NCBI GenBank assembly: GCA_026129685.1
Contig: JAHCHO010000001.1
Span: 455,836-519,835 of the forward strand
DNA length: 64,000 nucleotides
Source of the DNA: Fimbriimonadaceae bacterium
GTDB lineage: Bacteria; Armatimonadota; Fimbriimonadia; Fimbriimonadales; Fimbriimonadaceae
Direction of reading: 5' to 3'
Each line of letters opens with the position of its first letter. The stretch's first letter is position 1. Of this stretch, positions 8,882 through 17,627 are shown in pieces. The translations under genes were made by a program, and so were the position numbers. Under the pieces are notes generated by a model. The model searched no databases. It was not told the origin of the DNA and saw nothing but the letters and a program-made list of their open reading frames with translations.

Positions 8882-9400
8882 TTACCGGCGCACCGCCACC
8901 CGGTCCTGGTCCCGCGCCCGACGAATCGCCTCCGCCTCTTCGGGCGCCAAGCCGCGCTCGCTTTCGCCGCGCACCAGGTTCTTGCAGAACACGCGCACGT
9001 CGGACCGACCGACCACCCCGTTGACGACGGCTCCGTCGCCCTTGTCGTCGAGAACGGCAAGGGCAAAGCTCTGGTGCCCGCCGACGTCGTCGAACGCGTC
9101 GTAGCGCACCACGCCCAGGTGACGCTTCGAACGACCCATTTCGTGCTCGACGACCCCGAGTCGACCCTCGACCCCCTCGAGGCGACCCTCGAGCCGAACC
9201 TGTTCGCGGAGGTGGCGATCCATCATCTCCTCAAGGTTCTCGCCGCTCACGTTCCGAAGCAGCGTCCCCCGAGCGCCCTCGATCCGCCTCAAACGCGAAC
9301 CCGTCCGCCAAAGCGCACCGCAGAGCGCCAGGATAATGGCGGACTGGACGACGAGGATCGTCGGCGCTTCGCTCCTGATCTGGTCCATCAAGTCCTGCAT
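8882..9400 (-). CDS. DUF4446 family protein
   Basis: Protein of 172 aa with one N-terminal membrane helix (TILVVQSAIILALCGALW) and a charged coiled-coil segment (REQVRLEGRLEGVEGRLGVV). The conserved C-terminal domain contains HLGVVRYDAFDDVGGHQSFA and LDDKGDGAVVNGVVGR, the hallmark blocks of DUF4446. The biochemical function of the family is unknown. The ATG at 9398-9400 is chosen because it directly precedes the membrane helix. It heads the sigma/anti-sigma transcript. A TATACT on the minus strand at 9423-9428 could be its -10. Confidence 0.85.
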   Translation of the reverse strand: MQDLMDQIRSEAPTILVVQSAIILALCGALWRTGSRLRRIEGARGTLLRNVSGENLEEMMDRHLREQVRLEGRLEGVEGRLGVVEHEMGRSKRHLGVVRYDAFDDVGGHQSFALAVLDDKGDGAVVNGVVGRSDVRVFCKNLVRGESERGLAPEEAEAIRRARDQDRVAVRR

Positions 9401-9422
9401 AGGCGATACGGCGGGCTTCGTT

Positions 9423-9430
9423 AGTATAGT
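9423..9430. promoter_or_regulatory. Possible overlapping divergent -10 boxes
   Basis: The stretch AGTATAGT reads TATACT on the minus strand (22 nt before the DUF4446 start) and TATAGT on the plus strand (48 nt before the DUF2207 start). Neither side has a good -35, so this is only a weak call. Confidence 0.3.
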
Positions 9431-9478
9431 CCCCCGCATCCTCCCTCCGTTACGCGACCGATGGTTCACAATGGCCCC

Positions 9479-11287
9479 ATGCGCCGTCTGGTCTCCTTGC
9501 TCCTACTCCTCGTGGCGACCACCGTGGCTTTCGGCCAAGGGTACGTGATCGAACGGTACGACACGACGATCACCTTGGGCAAGACCGACACGATGAGCGT
9601 CGAGGAGCGGCTCCAGGTGTTGTTCCAGGACACCCGGCGGGGAATCTACCGCCTGATCCCTCGCGACTATGAGACTGGCAAGGCGATCGGCAACCGACGC
9701 GTGGACATCGAGGGCATCGAGGTCACGGACGACGCCGGCAACCGCCTCACGACCAAGATCTCGACCGAGGGAGCCGACCTCAACATCCGAATCGGCGACG
9801 CCGATGTCTGGCTGCCCGCCGGGTCTCGGAAGACCTACGTCATCCGGTACCGAGCCACCGGGATGCTGAACTGGTTCGACCACGCCGAGAACTGGAACGC
9901 CCCCAAGTCCGGCGGCGTCGTCGAACTCTATTGGAACCTGATCGGCGACCGGTGGGACACCTCCATCCTTTCCAGCAGCTTTCGCGTCGTGTTCCCCGCT
10001 CCGGTCGCCAAGGGTGTCACCCGCGCCCGGGTCTACGCCGGGCCGTATGGCTCGCGCGACTACGACGAGGTCGACCTTGGCGCGCCGAGCAGTCTGGGCG
10101 AGCAAACGGGGGTTGCCCTACGGATCACGGATCAGGAGGTCGTCGGGGAACGCACGACCCCCCTCGGACCCTACTCCGCGCTGTCGCTGGTCCTCGACCT
10201 GCCCGAGGACTCGATCGCCAAACCGGACGCGACGACGATCTTCCTGCGCATCCTCAAGGCCAACCTCGGGTTGACCATTCCCCTCTGGATCGGTCTGCTC
10301 CTGTTCGCGGCGTGGCTTCGGTACGGGCGAGACCCCAAAGCCGGACCCCTCGTCGTGACTTTCGAACCGCCGGACAACCTCACGGGATCGGAAGCGGGCA
10401 CCCTCCTCGACGAGAAGGTGGACACCCGCGACATCGTGGCCGGATTGGTCAGCCTCGCGGTCAAGGGCTATCTCGAGTTCCATCCAAAGGAGACGGGCCT
10501 CGTGTTCAAGAAGCGCTCTGCCGACATCCGGCTCACCGGGAAGGCACAGGACGTGGACCTCAGCCCGTTCGAGTCGGACCTCCTGCGGCACCTTCAAAAG
10601 GGCGGAGACCTGATCACCGAATCCGATCTGCGCGATACCGTGGCCCCCAACATCACGAGCCTCAAGGCGACGCTGTACCAATCGCTGGTGGACCGCGGCT
10701 ACTATCGCGGCAACCCAAATTCTGTTCGCGCCGCCTGGATCGCCGGCGGCGTCGCCGTCCTGGTGCTGATGGGGTTCGTTTCCATCGCAATCTCACCGTT
10801 CAGCGGGGTCGCGCCCGCCGTCGTCGGCGGCATCGTCGGGCTTATCCTCGTGATCGCGTTCGGCATGCAGATGCCCAAGCGCACGATCGAGGGCGCGCTG
10901 GCCCATCGGCGCGTTCAAGGGTTCGAGGAGTTTGTCCGGCGCGCGAAGGGCAAGGAACTGGACTGGGCGCAGCGTCGCCAGCCAGACGCCCTGATGTTCG
11001 AGGAGTATCTTCCCCATGCCGTCGCCTTCGGACTCGTGGCTCAGTGGGCCTCCGCGTTCGACGGGATCGTGACCGAACCGCCTCGCTGGTACGTCACCCC
11101 CTACGGCTACGGCGGCCCGTTCTACATGCACTCGTTCGCGAGCGACCTGAACGACATCGGAAGCGCCGTCGGCTCGGCGGCGGTAACCCCGCCGCGTTCG
11201 TCGGGGGCGTCCGGTGGTTCGTCTGGCTTCGGCGGCGGCGGATTCTCGGGTGGTGGTTTCGGCGGCGGCGGCGGCGGCAGTTGGTAA
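9479..11287 (+). CDS. DUF2207 membrane protein
   Basis: Protein of 602 aa. A signal peptide (MRRLVSLLLLLVATTVAFG) is followed by an extracytoplasmic beta-rich domain with the DUF2207 blocks GIYRLIPRDY and WNLIGDRWDTSI. Then come a membrane helix (about 265-285), a cytoplasmic part (RDIVAGLVSLAVKGYLEF), two close helices near residue 425-465, and a C-terminal Gly/Ser-rich tail ending in GGGGGGSW. That tail is typical of the family. The role is unknown, though family members are envelope proteins. I prefer the ATG at 9479 over the one at 9461 because it starts directly at the signal peptide. Confidence 0.85.
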   Translation: MRRLVSLLLLLVATTVAFGQGYVIERYDTTITLGKTDTMSVEERLQVLFQDTRRGIYRLIPRDYETGKAIGNRRVDIEGIEVTDDAGNRLTTKISTEGADLNIRIGDADVWLPAGSRKTYVIRYRATGMLNWFDHAENWNAPKSGGVVELYWNLIGDRWDTSILSSSFRVVFPAPVAKGVTRARVYAGPYGSRDYDEVDLGAPSSLGEQTGVALRITDQEVVGERTTPLGPYSALSLVLDLPEDSIAKPDATTIFLRILKANLGLTIPLWIGLLLFAAWLRYGRDPKAGPLVVTFEPPDNLTGSEAGTLLDEKVDTRDIVAGLVSLAVKGYLEFHPKETGLVFKKRSADIRLTGKAQDVDLSPFESDLLRHLQKGGDLITESDLRDTVAPNITSLKATLYQSLVDRGYYRGNPNSVRAAWIAGGVAVLVLMGFVSIAISPFSGVAPAVVGGIVGLILVIAFGMQMPKRTIEGALAHRRVQGFEEFVRRAKGKELDWAQRRQPDALMFEEYLPHAVAFGLVAQWASAFDGIVTEPPRWYVTPYGYGGPFYMHSFASDLNDIGSAVGSAAVTPPRSSGASGGSSGFGGGGFSGGGFGGGGGGSW

Positions 11288-11297
11288 GGGGACGCCG

Positions 11298-12686
11298 CTA
11301 GCCGGCCAGCGCGGAGCGCCACCGGTCGAACGCTTCGCTCGCGGCCGCCAACTTGGCTTCTTGACGACGGCGCTTGTCCTTAATGAACGGTTCCGGCATC
11401 GGGAACAGTCCCCAGTTCACGTTCATGGGCGCGAAGTCGCGGGGGGTCGGGTCCGTCAGGTGGGCGATCAGCGAACCGAACGCGCAGGCCGGGGGCGGCG
11501 CGATATCCGGCAAGTTCGCGAGTCTTCGCGCCACGCTCAACCCCGCGTAGATTCCCATCGCCGCGCTTTCGACATACCCTTCGACCCCCGTCAACTGCCC
11601 GGCGATGTAGAGGCCGTCCACCCCGCGCAAGGCGAGGCTCGCTTCGAGGACGCGGGGTGCGTCCAGGTACGTGTTTCGGTGGATGACCCCGTAACGGACG
11701 AACTCCGCGCGCTCCAATCCCGGCACCATCCGAAACACCCGCTTCTGCTCACCCCATTTCAGGCGAGTCTGGCACGCCACCAGCGAGTAGAGACTCCGTT
11801 CGCGGTTTTCGGGACGCAGCTGGAGCGCGGCCCACGGACGCCGGCCCGTGCGCGGGTCGAGCAGGCCGACGGGCTTGAAGTTGCTGAACGCCAGACTACG
11901 CGCGCCCTTCTCCGCGATCGCCTCGATCGGCGTACAGCCGGCGAAGTAGCGAATCTTCTCCAGGAACGCCGATTCGACCTCGACGGCGGGCGCGTCGCGC
12001 TTCCCTCCCGCCTCGAAGGCATGGATCGGGGCACGCTCCGCCGAAACGAGCGCCGCCACGAACGCCTCGTAGGTGTCGCGGTCGAACGGGCAGTTGAGGT
12101 AGTCGTCGCCCCCCTTGTCGTACCGACTCTGGGCAAACACCACGTCCCGATCCAAGGACGACGCCTCGACCGTCGGGCTGACGGCGTCGTAGAAGTAGAG
12201 GTGCTGCCGCCCCGTGAGGCGCGCGAGCCACTCGGCGATCGGGGGACTGGTGAGCGGCCCGGTGGCGAGGACCACAAGTTCGCCGCGACCGAGGCACGAC
12301 TCCAACTCGGCCGGCTCGAACGCGCGGCGCTCGAGCGCAATGTTGGGGTGCGCCCCGATCGCCGTCGTCACCGCCTCCCCGAATCGTTCCCGATCCACGG
12401 CGAGCGCTTCGCCACCGGGGACGGCGTGCTCCTCCGCGAGTCGGATCACGACCGACCCGAGGGCGCGCATCTCGTCCTTCAAACGCCCCGCCGGCGTTGT
12501 CGGCAACTTCGATTTGAACGAGTTCGAGCAGACCAACTCGGCGAGGTGGGGGGTCGTGTGGGCCGGCGTTGTCGCGACCGGCCGCATCTCGACCAATCGC
12601 ACCACGACGCCACGCTCGGCGAGCGCCCAGGCGGCTTCGACTCCGGCGAAGCCGCCGCCGACCACCGTCACCCGGGGCGGGGTCAC
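11298..12686 (-). CDS. trmFO: Folate-dependent tRNA m5U54 methyltransferase
   Basis: TrmFO (462 aa) makes ribothymidine-54 in the tRNA T-loop using methylene-THF and FAD. The N-terminal FAD-binding motif VVGGGFAGVEAAWALAERG is followed by the TrmFO-specific ELVCSNSFKSKLP. CPFDRDTYEAF, PVGLLDPRTGRRPWAALQLR and the C-terminal GQLTGVEGYVESAAMG also match the family. The start is GTG at 12686, 6 nt after the stop of the upstream DUF4097 gene; a TTG sits one codon further upstream. It is convergent with the DUF2207 gene (10-nt gap). The length is normal. Confidence 0.95.
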   Translation of the reverse strand: MTPPRVTVVGGGFAGVEAAWALAERGVVVRLVEMRPVATTPAHTTPHLAELVCSNSFKSKLPTTPAGRLKDEMRALGSVVIRLAEEHAVPGGEALAVDRERFGEAVTTAIGAHPNIALERRAFEPAELESCLGRGELVVLATGPLTSPPIAEWLARLTGRQHLYFYDAVSPTVEASSLDRDVVFAQSRYDKGGDDYLNCPFDRDTYEAFVAALVSAERAPIHAFEAGGKRDAPAVEVESAFLEKIRYFAGCTPIEAIAEKGARSLAFSNFKPVGLLDPRTGRRPWAALQLRPENRERSLYSLVACQTRLKWGEQKRVFRMVPGLERAEFVRYGVIHRNTYLDAPRVLEASLALRGVDGLYIAGQLTGVEGYVESAAMGIYAGLSVARRLANLPDIAPPPACAFGSLIAHLTDPTPRDFAPMNVNWGLFPMPEPFIKDKRRRQEAKLAAASEAFDRWRSALAG

Positions 12687-12692
12687 CAAACC

Positions 12693-13967
12693 CTAGGCGT
12701 CGACCGTCGTCTGGCCGTGGTCGCGTTGCCGCAGGACAATGTCGCCGTTGACGGCGCTCACGTCGATCGATCCGCTCCCGTCGCCAAGCCGACCCGTCAC
12801 CCGCTGATCGACCCTCGAATCGTCCTTCAATTCGAGGTCGCAGGACACGGAGCCTCGGAGGGTCGAAAGCGACACGCGGCAATCGCTGCCGTCCTCGACC
12901 GTTACCGTCGCGTTGCCGTTGACGGTCCGGACCGAAACCGACCCGGAAACCGCTTGCGCGAGATCCAAGAACACGTTGCCCGAGACCGACTCGATCGACA
13001 CCGTCTTGCCCGTGCAGTTCCGCATCGAGAACAAGCCGCTCGCGCTCCGAGCATTGACGTTGGCGTCCACGTTCTTCAGCAGGATGTCGCCCGTCTTGTT
13101 CTCGATGCTCAAGGTCGGCGACTTGACGTCCACGATCTCCAGATCGCCGCTATGGAGGTTGATCTCGATCGGTCCGTTCAAGCCCTTCACGCGCACGTCG
13201 CCGGACTGGCCGTTGGCCTTGAGACTCCCGCCCGTGTCCGTGACCGACACGTCGCCGGACTGGGTCTTGATCTCGACCGGCGTGTCCGAGGTCACCCAGA
13301 CGTCCAGGTCCACGCTCAGTCCGCCCATGTCGGGTTGGCGGATCAGCACCAGACTGTCGCTCTCCTCGACGACAAGAGTGTAGGCCTCGGCCTTCTTCTT
13401 GGCGTCCTCGGCGTCCCGGCCCCGGATTCGCGCGGTGGCCTTGACACGCCCGACCGCCTGCTTGCCCGCAACCCGAACGGTCCCGGTCGGATTCTCGATG
13501 CGCAAGGTCTTGCCCTCGATCGTGAGCGGCAACTCGATCTCCTTGGTCTCTTGCGAGGAAAAGAGGCCCCAGTTGCCCTTGGCGATCTTCTCGATCTCCG
13601 CTTTGACGCCCTTCGCCGCGTCTTTGGCGGCCTTCGAGAGCTCGTCCCAAGGGACGTTCTCAAATTGCTTCTGGATGGTGTCGATGATGCTACGGAGGGG
13701 GTCCTTGTCCGGGTCCGCCGTGCCCGGTTCCCTGGTCTCGTTTCCGGATTCGCAAGTCGGCTCCTCGACGGGCGGGGGAGGCGGAACGGACGGCTCCTCG
13801 ACCATGGGGGGCGGTTCGGGGATCGGAGCGGCGTGCCCGTTCGCGTCGGCGTTCGGCTTGGCGCCACCCGCCTTCGTAAACGCCTCGATCAGTTCCGCGG
13901 CGTCCTCCGGGCTGAGCTTGCCTTCTTTGACCAAATTGGTAATCTTGCGAATCTCGTCTTTCACCAT
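12693..13967 (-). CDS. DUF4097 beta-helix protein with SHOCT-like N terminus
   Basis: Protein of 424 aa. Residues 1-35 (KITNLVKEGKLSPEDAAELI) resemble the short N-terminal domain of YvlB/SHOCT-like proteins. A Pro/Glu-rich linker (about 45-85) follows, then a helical stretch, then a long DUF4097 putative adhesin region. That region has repeating short strands (SGDVSVTDTGGSLKANGQSG, SGDLEIV, KTGDILL, SGNVFLD, NGDIVLR), as in a right-handed beta-helix. No signal peptide or membrane segment is seen, so a surface role is uncertain. It is probably co-transcribed with trmFO. Confidence 0.8.
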   Translation of the reverse strand: MVKDEIRKITNLVKEGKLSPEDAAELIEAFTKAGGAKPNADANGHAAPIPEPPPMVEEPSVPPPPPVEEPTCESGNETREPGTADPDKDPLRSIIDTIQKQFENVPWDELSKAAKDAAKGVKAEIEKIAKGNWGLFSSQETKEIELPLTIEGKTLRIENPTGTVRVAGKQAVGRVKATARIRGRDAEDAKKKAEAYTLVVEESDSLVLIRQPDMGGLSVDLDVWVTSDTPVEIKTQSGDVSVTDTGGSLKANGQSGDVRVKGLNGPIEINLHSGDLEIVDVKSPTLSIENKTGDILLKNVDANVNARSASGLFSMRNCTGKTVSIESVSGNVFLDLAQAVSGSVSVRTVNGNATVTVEDGSDCRVSLSTLRGSVSCDLELKDDSRVDQRVTGRLGDGSGSIDVSAVNGDIVLRQRDHGQTTVDA

Positions 13968-14094
13968 CGGGACCTCACGTACCATTAAAGCGGCGATCCT
14001 CGGACTGTACCGATTTTTGGGTCGAAGGGACCCTTGGCACAGTTGTCGCCGGGACTTTGTGAACAGGAACTACGGTTTGGTACACCAATAGGCC

Positions 14095-14712
14095 ATGGAA
14101 GTTCCTCAAGTTGGGCCCGATGCCCCACGAGATTGGGTCGGCAAGCCCACGCTCCAAGGTCGGGTAGTCCGTTTGGTCCCCCTCGCCGAAGCGCGTTTCG
14201 CCGAGCTGTGGTCGGTCACCGCCCCGGACACCTTCGCCTTCTACCCGAGCCTTCGACCCCGGGACGCCTCCGAATCCGCCTTCCGCGACTTCGCGGACCG
14301 AGTCTCGGCGCTTCCCGACAACGTGGCGTTCCTCGTCGAGGACGCGGCGACCGGACGAGCGTTGGGTTGCACGTCGCTCATGGACGTTCGACCGGGCGAC
14401 CGGGGCCTCGAGATCGGGCGCACTTGGTACGCCGAGCCCGCACGGGGAACCGCCGTCAACCCCGAGTCCAAACTTCTGCTGCTGAGCCACGCCTTCGACA
14501 CGATGGGGGCCGTCCGGGTGCAACTCAAGACGGACGCGCGCAACGAGCGAAGCCGCCGCGCCATCCTGGGCATCGGGGCGAAGTTCGAGGGCATCCTGCG
14601 GAAGCACATGGTGTGCTTCGACGGCTACGTCCGGGACACGGCGATGTACAGCGTGATCGCCGAGGAGTGGCCCGTCGTGCGGGCCATGCTCCTTGCGCGT
14701 CTCGCGCGCTGA
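14095..14712 (+). CDS. GNAT family N-acetyltransferase (RimJ/RimL type)
   Basis: Acetyltransferase of 205 aa. The N terminus GRVVRLVPLAEARFAELWSV and the later blocks LGCTSLMDVRPGDRGLEIGR and TAVNPESKLLLLSHAFDTMG fit RimJ/RimL-type GNAT proteins. VQLKTDARNERSRRAI is the acetyl-CoA-site segment (typically N-x-x-S-R-A-x-x-E/R). The substrate could be a protein N terminus or a small molecule; the sequence does not decide. It stands alone on the plus strand, convergent with rpsT (6-nt gap). Confidence 0.85.
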   Translation: MEVPQVGPDAPRDWVGKPTLQGRVVRLVPLAEARFAELWSVTAPDTFAFYPSLRPRDASESAFRDFADRVSALPDNVAFLVEDAATGRALGCTSLMDVRPGDRGLEIGRTWYAEPARGTAVNPESKLLLLSHAFDTMGAVRVQLKTDARNERSRRAILGIGAKFEGILRKHMVCFDGYVRDTAMYSVIAEEWPVVRAMLLARLAR

Positions 14713-14718
14713 GCGGCG

Positions 14719-14982
14719 CTAGGCCGGGGTCTTCGCCTTGGCGACGGCCTTCATGAGCCGGGACTTGCGTCGCGCGGCCTGGTTCTTGTGGATGACGCCA
14801 CGCTGAGCGGCCTTGTCCAAGGCCTTCACGGCCACGATCAGCGCCGGGGACTCGGTTTCCGTCCCGGCGGCGACGCGCGCCTTCTTCACGAAGGTCTTGA
14901 GCGCGCTCTTGGTGCTCAGGTTCCGCGCCCGCCGTTTGGCAATGCGGCGGAGGTCCTTCTTGCTGGATTTCAGATTCGCCAT
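14719..14982 (-). CDS. rpsT: 30S ribosomal protein S20
   Basis: S20 of 87 aa, the normal size, which binds 16S rRNA in the small subunit. The sequence is very basic and helical: MANLKSSKKDLRRIAKRRAR at the start, and GVIHKNQAARRKSRLMKAV near the end, which is the S20 signature. It is monocistronic as far as can be seen, with a 42-nt spacer to the unknown gene upstream. Confidence 0.96.
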   Translation of the reverse strand: MANLKSSKKDLRRIAKRRARNLSTKSALKTFVKKARVAAGTETESPALIVAVKALDKAAQRGVIHKNQAARRKSRLMKAVAKAKTPA

Positions 14983-15024
14983 AGGTTTGGTCTCGTAGCG
15001 TTCGCGAGGGGTGAATGTACCCGA

Positions 15025-16839
15025 TTACTTGCGGATGAACCGCTTCTTGGTCTTGTCGAAGCCCAGGTCCACCTTCTTGGCGTCGAAGTGCCAGACGGGC
15101 GAACCGGAGCGCTGGTAGAAGCACTGGTAGCTGCTGAGCAAGGACGCGATGAGCCGACGCGAACTCCGCCTCACCACGTTCACCTGCGCCAGGATGCTCA
15201 GGAAGTCGGCGCCCTTGGGCCAGTGCCCCATCACATCGATCAGCACCTGGAGCGTGGATTTCCCTTCGCTCGCCGCTTGGAGCTCGCGCAGTTCCTCCAT
15301 GCGTTGCGTCGTGACGAACACGACCGGATCCGCCTGATCGAGCCACGCGAATTCGAACACGTTCGGCCGCGACGTCCGGTTCAGCGTGAACACCGCGCCG
15401 CTTTCGACCGGCTGCTCGTAGAACCAGTCGATCAGGTTAAAGAGCAACCGCGCCTCGTGGTTCGCCCACACCTGCAGTTCGCGACCGCTCGGGTCGACGA
15501 AGATCAACTCCTGCACGCTCGGCTTGGTGTCCAGCCAATTCGTGGGAATCTGACACATCGGGAAGGTCCCCAGTTCGCGGTGCAACGACTTGAGCACCAG
15601 CCGAATCTGCTCCGGCAACTGCTTCGACGCCGGCACCGGGTCCTCGTCGAGCACGTCCGTCGCCAGCGGGTGGACGAGCAGCTTCCGAAGCGAACTCGAC
15701 AGACCATCGTCGTCGAGTTCGACGTCGATCCGTTCGCCCTCTTCGTCCACCACCGTCGTCGGCACGAACTGGAACGGCTCCGGCACGCCGTAGATAAAGT
15801 CCGGCGCCGAGTTCGGTTTGCGCAGACGGTCGCCGCCGACCCACCAAACGTCCGACCGGGTCCGTAGCGCGTCCAGCACGTTGGCAAGGTCGTCCGGGAA
15901 CGTTCGATTCGCGGGCGTGATCTCGTAGAACTCCTCGAGAATGCGGGTGGCCGTCACCGTCTTCTCGCTGCCGACGATCCGGGCGACCATTCGCTCCACG
16001 TCCTCGTCCTTGACGTCGATCGGCGCCGCGTCTTCGACCTCGATCTCCGGCGAAAGCTTCTCCGCGATCCGAATCGCCGCCGCGACCCACTTCTCCGAGT
16101 CGGACCTCGGATGAACCTCGCCTTCCACCAGCAGGTAGCCCGGCAAGGAGACCAACTCGGCGAAGAACGCCCGGTCGTCGAACATCAGAATCGCGCGCGG
16201 GTCCTGTGGGTTCAGGGCCTTCCACGCCGCCGCCCCCAGCACCTTCGCCGAAACCGGGGCGACCTTGGCCAGCGCCGCGCCGATCGCGTTGGGCTGGCGC
16301 CAGTCGAACGCCCCCAGCTTCTTCTCGAGGGCCGCGACCTCCTCCGGCTTGACGCCGTTCAGCGCGAGTCCCCGCTCGATCGTCTCGTCGGTCCCGAAAA
16401 ACGCCCACTCCGTCAGGCAGACGTGCTCGTCCGGCGTCACGATGAAGCTCTCGTCGTGCGCCAGAATCTGCCGCACCACTCCGTCCACCCGCTCGACCGA
16501 CTCCTCGCGAACCTTCACCAGTTCCGCGACCAAAGTCGCCATCGGCAAAGGACCGCCGTACTTGCCCACCAACAGCCGGATCGCTTCCGCCATCGGACGG
16601 CCCGCCGACTCCAGCCGCGCCGCCGGAATCCATCGACGCTCGTGGTAGGCGAATCGCTCCGGATTCGAGGCCAACAGCGAGCGTACGGTCGCCAAGCCGA
16701 TGCCCTGGGGCGACAGGCGATGGGCCAACTCGCCCAGCTTGACCACCGCTTCCAGTTCGGTCATCTGGTCCAGGAGCAGTCGGTCCACGTAGGCTCGGCC
16801 ACGGGCTTCATCGGGCTTGACGGTAACTTGTGTCGACAA
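15025..16839 (-). CDS. Unknown 604-aa protein, winged-helix-like N terminus
   Basis: I do not recognise this family. Residues about 20-150 contain two helix-rich units with a strand-turn pattern (LATVRSLLASNPERFAYHER; GPLPMATLVAELVKVREESV) reminiscent of tandem winged helices. A further such unit may occur near residue 295 (TATRILEEFYEI). The C-terminal half has no motif I know. No signal peptide or membrane helix is present; the protein ends in basic KTKKRFIRK. The start is TTG at 16837-16839, as no ATG is available in frame. DNA or RNA binding is only an inference from the helix pattern. Confidence 0.6.
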   Translation of the reverse strand: MSTQVTVKPDEARGRAYVDRLLLDQMTELEAVVKLGELAHRLSPQGIGLATVRSLLASNPERFAYHERRWIPAARLESAGRPMAEAIRLLVGKYGGPLPMATLVAELVKVREESVERVDGVVRQILAHDESFIVTPDEHVCLTEWAFFGTDETIERGLALNGVKPEEVAALEKKLGAFDWRQPNAIGAALAKVAPVSAKVLGAAAWKALNPQDPRAILMFDDRAFFAELVSLPGYLLVEGEVHPRSDSEKWVAAAIRIAEKLSPEIEVEDAAPIDVKDEDVERMVARIVGSEKTVTATRILEEFYEITPANRTFPDDLANVLDALRTRSDVWWVGGDRLRKPNSAPDFIYGVPEPFQFVPTTVVDEEGERIDVELDDDGLSSSLRKLLVHPLATDVLDEDPVPASKQLPEQIRLVLKSLHRELGTFPMCQIPTNWLDTKPSVQELIFVDPSGRELQVWANHEARLLFNLIDWFYEQPVESGAVFTLNRTSRPNVFEFAWLDQADPVVFVTTQRMEELRELQAASEGKSTLQVLIDVMGHWPKGADFLSILAQVNVVRRSSRRLIASLLSSYQCFYQRSGSPVWHFDAKKVDLGFDKTKKRFIRK

Positions 16840-16958
16840 TACGGTTCACCTTTGGGGACGCTTGACGCGCAACCGCGTATTATGGCAGAACGCGGGTGGA
16901 ATGCGCCCGCCCAAGTCCGGGAGAGTTCCCGGCGGTTCGCGACGTATACCAAGTGGAC

Positions 16959-17627
16959 ATGAAGCGAGGCTTCACGCTGATCGAGGTTCTCACCGCCATC
17001 GCGATCATCGCGGTGCTGGCGGGGATTCTCTTTCCCGTCCTCAGCCGTGCCCGGGACGGAGGTCGCCAAACCACCTGCCTCTCCAACCTCGGCCAGGTCG
17101 GACGGGCGATCGGCCTCTACATGGCCGACTACGACGACGTCTTTCCCTACGCCATCGACCCCTCCGACCGGGATCGCCCCGAGATTTGGTCCCGCTACCC
17201 CGAGTTTCAGGCCCAGATTCCCTTCATGCCCTTCCTCCACGACGCCCTCTTTCCCTATGTGAAAGCGAGGGACGTGTTCCGTTGCCCCGCCGACTCCGGC
17301 GCCAAGGTCCTCGACTCCAACTTCGGGATCCCCTTCGATACCCAGGGTCCCATGTTCGACAAGTACGGCACCAGCTACTTCTTCCGAACCGAGATCGCCT
17401 TCCGCTACTACACCCAGGACCGCTTCGAACTTCCCTCCCAGACGAACGTGCTCTTCGACGGAGCCGGCCATTGGCACGGGGGCGGCAAGCCGATGGAGAT
17501 CGAAGACAGCTTTGACGCCATCAAGGACCTCCGTCGAGGCTACCGCTACAACGTCCTTTACGGCGACTTCCACGCCAAAACCGCCACCGCCGACCAACTC
17601 GACGTCGCCTGGCAGACCCGCCTGTGA
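16959..17627 (+). CDS. Pilin-like H-X9-DG family protein (DUF1559-like)
   Basis: Protein of 222 aa with a type IV prepilin leader: MKRGFTLIEVLTAIAIIAVL, cleaved after Gly, with Glu at mature position 5. CLSNLGQVGRAIGLYMADYD follows, as in the pilin-like proteins of Planctomycetes and Armatimonadota. Near the C terminus NVLYGDFHAKT matches the DG-H-x-K end of that family. It is probably exported and assembled or anchored by a type II secretion/pilus machinery not in this window. It overlaps the next gene as GTGA, so the two are translationally coupled. Confidence 0.85.
   Translation: MKRGFTLIEVLTAIAIIAVLAGILFPVLSRARDGGRQTTCLSNLGQVGRAIGLYMADYDDVFPYAIDPSDRDRPEIWSRYPEFQAQIPFMPFLHDALFPYVKARDVFRCPADSGAKVLDSNFGIPFDTQGPMFDKYGTSYFFRTEIAFRYYTQDRFELPSQTNVLFDGAGHWHGGGKPMEIEDSFDAIKDLRRGYRYNVLYGDFHAKTATADQLDVAWQTRL

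Noticed and set aside
11214..13988. A very long plus-strand frame (924 codons) opposite trmFO and the DUF4097 gene
   Set aside because: It is antisense to two clear genes. Long antisense frames are common in GC-rich DNA, and it has no recognisable domain.
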